Origin: Whalleya microplaca
Lineage: Eukaryota; Ascomycota; Sordariomycetes; Xylariales; Xylariaceae
Reading direction: 5' to 3'
DNA: 64,000 nucleotides
Assembly: GCA_022497155.1 (NCBI GenBank)
Contig: MU385772.1
Span: forward strand, 124,001 to 188,000
The notes under the pieces are model-generated. The model ran no database searches. It saw only the letters and a list, made by a program, of their open reading frames with translations, and was not told where the DNA came from. This document shows, piece after piece, positions 56,603 to 64,000 of this stretch. Numbering within the stretch: the stretch's first letter is position 1; each line of letters begins with the position of its first letter. The translations under genes and the position numbers were made by a program.

Positions 56603-58611
56603 ATGCGAAACCTGCTTACTTCGCTCCTCTTCGCTCTACTTACGAGGGTAGAGTGCTTCAACTTCCCCTTCGAGTCCGAGCAGCTCACCGACGCAGACAT
56701 CGGCAACTTCTCCGCCATCGCCTTCGGTGACAAGTCAACCGCAAGCCCGGCGCACGATGAAACGGGCTGTAAGTCCTACCCGGGGACAGCCGGGTGGCCC
56801 CTCGACGAGGAATGGGCCCAGCTGAACCGCTCGCTTGAGGGTGTGCTCCTGAAACCGGTCCCGCCGGCGGCAGTCTGCTATGACGGACCGGATAAGGACG
56901 AGGCACAGTGCAACTTTCTCCTGCGGAACACTAGCACATCTCGCTTCTACATCAATAACCCGCTTACGGTGTTGAACGAGTGGCCGGAGGGGAACACGTG
57001 CTTTGCCTCGCTGCAGACGGAAGGACTTACCTGTACTCAGGGCGGGTTTCCGGTCTATGTCGTTAATGCGACGACTGTGAAGCAGATCCAGATTGCCATT
57101 AACTTTGCGAGGAACAAGAATCTCCGACTTACTATCAAGTAAGCCCCTGAGTTTATGTAGATAGGGAGTGCATGTACATGGTTTGACTTCTTCCTAGAAA
57201 CACCGGACATGATTTTATCGGCCGGTCGGCCGGATTCGGTGCTCTTAGCATCTGGACGCACTGGCTGAAGGATTTCGAATTCTTACCTCAGTACAGCATT
57301 GGCGAGTATGATGGGATGGCAGCTCGAGTTGGCTCCGGCCTGGAGAGCTGGGAGATGTTTACCCACATGAGCATTCACAACATGACGGTGCTGGTTGCCG
57401 GCGGCTACACTGTTGGGGCATATGGAGGCTGGATGACCGGTGGTGGACATTCGGCACTGGCTTCGAAATATGGATTGGGCGCTGACCAACCGCTTTCCAT
57501 TGAGGTTGTCACCGCTGATGGACGGTTCGTTACTGCTGATGTGAACCAGAATACGGACTTGTTCTATGCCTTGCGTGGAGGTGGGGGAAGTAAGTCTTGT
57601 TACTCGTCACGATGATACTGAGATGCGCCCCTTACTCATGACGAAATAGGTACCTACGGTATCGTGACCTCTGCCATCGTCAAGGCATACCCACCCATCC
57701 AAGTCCTCTCCTCCTCAATCTCATTCACCATGGGCAGCTCCAACACCTCCACAACCAACGACACCGCAACCTTCTGGCGCGGCTTCGACGCCTTCCACGA
57801 CTTCGGGCGCACCATCGTCGACGCCGGCGGCACAGCCTACAGCAACCTGCGCGCCACATCCACAAACCCCAACAACACCACCGGCTTCAGCTTCAGCGCC
57901 GACATCGAGATGCCCGGGCTCTCCGCCCCCGCCCTCCTCTCCTTCATCCAACCCCTGCGCGACCGCCTCGCCGCCCTCGGCCTCCCCCTGCCCCTCGCCC
58001 GCGCCCCCGCGCAGGCCGCCAACTGGCAGGTCAGCAGCCGCAGCGGCGCCGGCGACGCGCCGGGCAGCTCGCGCTTCGCGAGCCGGCTGCTCCCGTACGC
58101 GAACTTCGCGGACGCGGGGGCGCCCCTGTTCGCCGCCACGCAGCGCGCGATCCGCGAATCCGTTGAGGCCGGATACGCCTTCCACGGGATCCACCTGCGA
58201 CCTACCGCTCAAGCCGGCGGGTGGCCGGGGGATAACGCCGCGAACCCGGCTTTTCGGGAGGCGATCATGCATGCGGATTTGTTTGATTTCGGCGGGCCTG
58301 GACGCGGGGCTACGCCCGAGGAGATCCGGGACGCGCATGAGAGGCTGGATGCCGCTATGCAGGGGTGGCGGGATGTGTCGCCTGGTGCCGGCGCGTATAT
58401 GAATGAGGCGGACTTGGAGGAGCCGGAGTGGCAGCGGGCGTTCTTCGGGGAGGAGAATTATGCCCGGTTGTTGGGGATTAAGAGGGACCGGGATCCGTGG
58501 GGGTTGTTCTATGCCCCGGCCACGGTGGGGAGTGAGGATTGGGTTGTTGTCACGGCGGATGGGCTGCCTACGCAGAATGGGCCGCTTTGTAGGGCTGGGT
58601 TGATGAGGTAG
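56603..58611 (+). CDS. Secreted FAD-dependent oxidoreductase, berberine-bridge-enzyme type
   Basis: Three exons (56603-57138, 57198-57589, 57650-58611) join in frame to give 629 residues. MRNLLTSLLFALLTRVEC is a signal peptide. The FAD-binding domain (PCMH type) spans about 150-340: FPVYVVNATTVKQIQIAINF, then KNTGHDFIGRS with His183 as the probable covalent flavin site, and YGGWMTGGGHSALASKYGLG. The second flavin-linking Cys of double-covalent members is absent, so one covalent link is likely. The C-terminus has a BBE domain (NEADLEEPEWQRAFFGEENY, KRDRDPWGLFYAPATVGSEDW). Such enzymes oxidise alcohols, sugars or alkaloid-like compounds with oxygen, making hydrogen peroxide. Exon 3 is strikingly GC-rich in its first half. 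The substrate is unknown. Confidence 0.92.
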
Positions 58612-60339
58612 GGTGTTGAGTGTAGATGTGTTGTGTAGGAGATGCGTATGATAGACTTCTATAGGGGTATTTGACATTGAGAGTTTTAGCAGCTTGAAGT
58701 CGTTTGTTAACTTACCACTTAAACTGCGCTGTTATAGTGAGGGCATCCAACTAGTATGTCCGTACTATAATAAATATCAGTCTGTGTCTTACGCTTATAC
58801 GTAGATCTGTAGATATCCATATTATAATGCCAGCTAGTGAGACACCTTCGGGTAGTGCTGAATATTATCCGGACAGATACTAGGACAGATACTAGGTGCC
58901 TATTGATATGGATCAGCAGAATGGGCAACAGAACGAGCCTCCGCTCACAAGGGAATATCTCTAAACATCTAATGACTTTCATGGGCAAAATTTAGCTATC
59001 CCATAATTGTTTCTCAGAGGTGATAATGGGTATACATTGGGTAGTTGGGGCATCATATTGCTTCAGATGAACAGCTGAGCAGATTGCTTGATGATACAGA
59101 CCCGACTGTATGAATACTCTTCTTGATTTACAACTTCATTACATGTAGGCAGGTATTTGTCTGAGTTAGATATGTAGTTCGACTAGGAATGACAGCACGG
59201 GAAGAGGTTCCATACATAACAAAGGAGAGACAATGAACGGGGCATTAGAAGGTTCTATCAGATACCGATCCAATGAATCTTAATATACGGGATTGATGTT
59301 TCTAACACAACTGTCACAATTGTCCTACGAAGGTTCTTGTTCATCAATAAAGAGTTATGCAAAAGAAAGGATAACCTCCTCCCTGCCTCTGTCATTGTGA
59401 AAGATTTACCTGCGCTACGCCCCACCTTTATTATGTCTTCGCGAGACCTCACCTGCCTCAATACACAAAGGTGTACGTACGGATTGTACAACACGTACAC
59501 TGTGCTGGGGGCGACTTCACTTACATAAACCTACCAACAGTATTGCCAGCAGCAGGCAAGTGTCATGGGACAACCAGGCAGCCAGGCCAATACCCATGTA
59601 TCCTACACCGTAGACTACACGATAATCCGTACAGTATAGATATGGGGATAGGTGGAATCCCTGCCGACGCTAGCAGATCTCACACTGTCCCGTTACGCCC
59701 ATTACAGCAACGGCTTCGCAAGGCTCTAGCAACCGACCACCGAACACATATGAGCACGTAGTCTCCTCATTGGCCGATACAGCCTATAAGTGGATCGATT
59801 CTGTATGTAGGTTGGGATCCATGTACTCGCAGTACTCACCAGCTGCAACGGAGCATTACTAGTACTTTCGAACTCAATCTGATCCTCCTCCACCTTTAAC
59901 CAAAATCAACACTATTGATACATACACGCACTCACGCACTTTGACTTCATACATACCACCCCGAAACTAAGCCTTTCCGCTTGCCCGCTTAGTGCATCAC
60001 CAAGCGGTCTGATAAGCGACCCGAGCGACGCATACGATTCATCTGTTGTATACTACCAGGTCTCCCTGGACGGCCTTCTTAGCCTCTGTAGCCTAAGCTG
60101 TCTTCGTCTTCTGCCTCACTTTATCACTTTCCCACTTACCCATCACATACTTTACCATACCTTACCTTACCTTACCTCGCCTTACCCACTCGACACGATT
60201 AATATATCCCTTCGCGCACCCGCTCGACTTGTACGATATAAGCCCATGACCTCCATGATCCCAGTGTTCTCGTGCCTCCGCCCAGTCATCGTCACCGGTT
60301 GCGCCTCGAGAATACCATCGTCGACGTAGGCAAGCACTC

Positions 60340-60383
<44 letters not shown>

Positions 60384-60495
60384 TGTGATATTGTGATTGC
60401 CACAGTCTGCGAGGGGCTCTAGGGGAATCGCGCGTTCACCTCTTCTTCCCTTCTCCCCCCCCGATTCCGATCCCGACTCCTCGCCCACCACCCTC
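58612..60495. other. Intergenic region and NOT1 leader
   Basis: Ends with a CA/CT-rich leader and a (GT)n run. TTACC repeats lie near 60150-60190. NOT1 may have an additional non-coding or short coding exon here. Confidence 0.45.
60343..60381 (+). repeat. (GT)n microsatellite in probable NOT1 leader
   Basis: About 19 uninterrupted GT units, 115 bases before the chosen ATG of NOT1. Confidence 0.9.
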
Positions 60496-63400
60496 ATGGT
60501 CCCCCCGCCGCCCTCCTCGCATTCAAGATCCGGAACCTTCTCGCCTGCCCACAGTTTGCAGACAGGATTCACCCACTCGCCTCACCCGTCACAGCCCGGT
60601 CCTCTGAGTGCTGGTGCGAGCCCCAGTACCAGCAGCCCGACCACCGGGTCCAGCCCTCTTACCAAAATTGTTGTCGCACAGGTCTACCTTCTGCTTAGTA
60701 CGATCAAGGAGGACAAAGACCGCACGAAGTGGGAGTTACAGGCCGAGCAGCTAAGAAAGGTATGTCGGTGCTGATATTTATTTTTCCAAGTGCTCTCTCT
60801 CTCTCTCTCTCTCTCTCTTTCAAACTGCCCTCTCAAACTGCTCCCTCAGACTGCTCCCCCAATGTAGATGGATGTAATGTAGTAGTACATGTATTGACAG
60901 CACATTGCTCTCCCTCTAGCTCCTCGATGAACACGGTATGGATGTGTTCTCTAAATACTTTACCCGGCTGGTGGCCGGAAATGCGCCCCAGATCTTCCCC
61001 GGCATCAACAGACCAGTCGCCAACCCGGGCAACTACTCGCTCTTGGTAGCCGAAATGGACAAGATCTCGCATGACCCAGAGCAGGCGGCCAAGATAGCCG
61101 AATCTATCGAGACGGCAAATGAGGATTTTTTCCGCGACCTTGATCTCACGACCTTCATGGAGCACTTCAAGCTGGATGCTTTAGAGAAGACCATACTGGC
61201 ATTGGCCTTCAAATTCGGGTCCCGCCCAGATCTGAAAACGAAAGGTACGAGTCCTGCTGTTCTGCTGTCTTGATGTCCCGCCGTCCTGCTAGCATACTTT
61301 GAAATGTTTGCCTGGGTTGCCTATAAATGTTTGCTCGATTTGCCTATCTAATCTAATCATTGATATCTACCTATAGCCGATGCCATCCTCTCCACCAATT
61401 TTCCCACCTTCGTTAATATCATGTCGCGACCCGACTTCGGCGGCCACAGCGATCTGACTCCATCCTTCATCGCCGCTATTGTCGACCGATATATCCAAGG
61501 CCACCCGCCGAACTTCAACTCTGCTGCTAAGCACGAGCTAAGTCACAAGGTTCAGTCGCGCTGGCTGCAGCGCGATCAAGCACCACCTATGGACGTGCTG
61601 GCTGCTTTGGACCTCATCAGGGTCCTGGGCGACAAATCGTCCAATTCGCTCGCCCTCTACATCCAGAGGACCGGACCCGACTTCACCCGCGATGAGGAGA
61701 GCTGTGTTGTCTATCTTCAGAACCGACCGACCACTATGCAACTGAGTGAGGAGCAAGTGTCTGCGGCCCTAACCTACACGACTGTTAGTATGACGTACCA
61801 TCACAATCCCTCCGTCTTAGTCGCTGCGCTGCGGCGAATCATACCTGCGACCTTCCGTTGGCAAGATGTGGTCGCGTACTTTGATCAGCGAGACGTGCGC
61901 GTATCATCACAACAATTCCTGCGCCTTTACGAGGCTCTTCTACCGGTCGCGCAAGCACAGGACGACAAGTCGGCGCCCTTCGACATCCAGTGTCTATGGG
62001 GAGGAACCCATTGGGAGAACCCGGAGACGCAGCTGTCGTTCATCTGTGCATTTGCCTCGCTGAGCCCGAACGAACTCGATGCAAGTACTATCCCTGGCCT
62101 CCAACCGACCTTTACGCTCGACGAGTACGCCCATTCTCCGCCCGAGGTTCGTGAGCGAGCTGCGGTTGCTGTGAAACACCCTCTCGTCTCGAGGCCAGCC
62201 CTTTCCGCCATTTTCCAGGTAGCCCTTCATTCTTTACATGCGTCGCAGAGTACAGAGGCGAAACGACTGTTTCAAGAGGTCGTTGTTCCGAACCTTGATA
62301 TTTTCTTGGTTTCCGCATTCGGAGTCCCTAAGCCGTGGCCGCCGATGGCGATAGAGACTCTAGTATCTCTCTTTGATACCTTCCTCCATCGGAGTTCAGA
62401 TAATGAAGACTTCGTCCTGGATAGTCTCTGGAGGAAAGACAGGGAATGGGTTACGCAGAGTCTTGTCGACGCGCACGCTATTAAGCCGATGGACCTCCCA
62501 CTCATATTCGAGCATGTCATCAAACATGGCTGGCTAGATGAACTGGTGTACTTGCCCAATGGATTTGGCTATGACCTTGCGGCCCTAGCGCATGCTGAAG
62601 GCCATCTTGATCTCACGCAATGGGCGCGCAACAATGCTGAGCGGAGCCCTGCTATCTCTTCATCATTGTTGCAGTTCCTATTGATCAAGGCCAACCTCGA
62701 GATGCAAGTTCAGAAGGCAGGGGAGGGGCAAGCCATACAAACAACTACCACTTCCCTCAACGTTAAGACCGTCCTCGCTATGCTTCAGATTCTCGAGGAC
62801 TTTTTGCCAAGAAACCCCGTGCCGGAATTGATTATTGTTCAACGCACGTGCATAACTGCCTATCCGCGTCTGATTAATTATGGTGAAGGCTATGATGATA
62901 TCATTGATGCTAATGGTAAAGACGGCAATGGGCTTCCGCAGGGCGCCGTCGTCAAAATGGAAGAGCACTACAAGAAGATGTACGGCGAGGAGACGGAGGT
63001 CAAGCTCATTGTTCAGAAACTTGAGGAGTACAAGCGGTCACGAGATCCCCTGGACCAAGATATATTCGCCTGCATGATCCACGGCCTTTTCGATGAATAC
63101 TCGCACTTCGTCGATTATCCTCTCGAAGCACTCGCTACTACCGCCGTGCTTTTTGGGGGTATCATCTCCCATAAGTTAATATCTGAATTGCCCCTCAAAA
63201 TCGGACTCGGTATGATTCTCGAGGCAGTTAGGGACCATAGCCCCGATGAATCCATGTACAAGTTCGGTCTCCAGGCTCTGATGCAACTGTTCTCGCGGCT
63301 GAGGGAGTGGCCAGGTTTCTGCAAACAGCTTCTACAGATTCCTGGTTTGCACGGTACAGATGTTTGGAAGAAGGCCGAAGAAGTCGTGCGGGAAGACGAG

Positions 63401-64000
63401 GAGGAAAGAACGCGTACTCAAAATGGTACCTCGACACCTAGCCATATAGGGACCGAGTCGTTGGTAAACGGCGCGATTGACGGCCCAGAGCCACATGCGG
63501 CGCCTTTTACGTCCGTCAACGTGGATCCGCCTCAAATGGGAGCCGCCTTTGAAGACCCTATCGTCGATGTGCAGGACAGGGTCCAGTTTGGTCTCAACAA
63601 TCTGACGTCTATATCACTCCAGCAAACATTCAAGGAGATTAGCGACATCCTGGATGAGCGCCATCAAAAGTGGTTTGCTAGTCACCTTGTAGAAGAGCGA
63701 GCAAAGATGCAGCCAAACTATCACCAAGTGTACCTCGAGCTGGTGAAGCTCTTTCAGCACCCTGGACTGTGGTCCGAAGTGTTGAGGCAGACATACATCA
63801 GCGTGGCTCGTATGCTAAATTCTGAGAGCACTTTACAGAACTCGACAGACAGGACCCATTTGAAATATCTAGGTGCCTGGCTTGGCCTCATCACCCTGGC
63901 AAGGGACCAACCGATCAAGCACAAAAACATCGCGTTCAAGCAACTACTTATTGAAGCCCACGACACAAAAAGACTGGTTGTAGTTGTACCCTTTGTCTGC
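60496..64000 (+). CDS. NOT1: CCR4-NOT complex scaffold NOT1, 5' part (runs off the right edge)
   Basis: Exons 60496-60759, 60920-61244 and 61377 onward join in frame (GTATGT and GTACGA donors; CTCTAG and CTATAG acceptors). Exon 3 stays open to the last base, for 1070 codons so far. The Pro/Ser-rich start is followed by TKIVVAQVYLLLSTIKEDKD and FTRLVAGNAPQIFPGINRPV, typical of the NOT1 N-terminus. The HEAT-repeat section follows, and the end reads QPNYHQVYLELVKLFQHPGL and LGAWLGLITLARDQPIKHKN from the MIF4G-like domain that binds CAF1. NOT1 holds together the deadenylase complex that shortens mRNA tails and works against PAB1-coated poly(A). The ATG at 60496 is the first in the frame; an upstream exon cannot be excluded. 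The rest of the protein lies outside the window. Confidence 0.93.
60793..60818. repeat. (CT)n microsatellite in NOT1 intron 1
   Basis: About 13 CT units inside the first NOT1 intron. Confidence 0.85.

Noticed and set aside
1..64000. CRISPR arrays, rRNA genes, intact transposase or reverse transcriptase genes
   Set aside because: None were seen. The tandem repeats are ordinary microsatellites and the dispersed repeats carry no coding part.

Overview
The window is nuclear DNA of a filamentous ascomycete (Pezizomycotina, probably a Sordariomycete). The evidence is short GT-AG introns with CTAAC-type branch points that split almost every gene, a fungal Zn2Cys6 regulator, an NRPS-like adenylation-reductase gene, a fungal rhodopsin-domain membrane protein, a FUSC-type transporter, and poly(A)-binding protein, HUL5, NTF2 and NOT1 orthologues. 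Exon joins were worked out by hand from splice signals and reading frame. No transcript data were available.

Layout. 0.3-2 kb holds a pair of minus-strand genes, a nucleotidyltransferase-fold protein and a probable degenerate relative. 3-10.2 kb holds a Zn2Cys6 transcription factor and an NRPS-like A-T-R gene. The NRPS-like gene looks dead: it has an in-frame TAG in its A domain, a frameshift in its reductase domain, no ATG that can be joined to its first recognisable exon, and two GC-AG introns. 10.2-20 kb is gene-poor. It has an alpha/beta hydrolase, a GC-rich NAD(P)-dependent reductase, one possible small two-exon gene, an AT-rich RIP-like tract, retroelement-like fragments, and a poly(A) run preceded by two palindromes. 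20-40 kb is a more conserved block: a membrane protein with an apparent one-base frameshift, a universal stress protein with a long disordered N-terminus, PAB1 and the HECT ligase HUL5, separated by long promoters rich in microsatellites. 40-45 kb is again accessory: repeat fragments surround a rhodopsin-domain protein and lead to an anion:cation-symporter-type MFS transporter. 45-64 kb carries NTF2, a large FUSC-family membrane protein, a secreted histidine phosphatase, a secreted BBE-type FAD oxidoreductase, and the 5' part of NOT1, which runs off the right edge.

The transcription factor and NRPS-like gene are the only pair that look like part of a biosynthetic locus, and the synthase seems inactivated. 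At least three dispersed repeat families, probably old LTR fragments, lie only in the accessory stretches. Two copies of one family keep a hairpin just after the TATA box although its sequence differs. I found no CRISPR array, rRNA, convincing tRNA or intact transposon, and no clearly new biological system. The best leads are the decay of the NRPS-like gene, the nucleotidyltransferase pair, the repeat families with a conserved hairpin, and a possible small gene at 17.1 kb.
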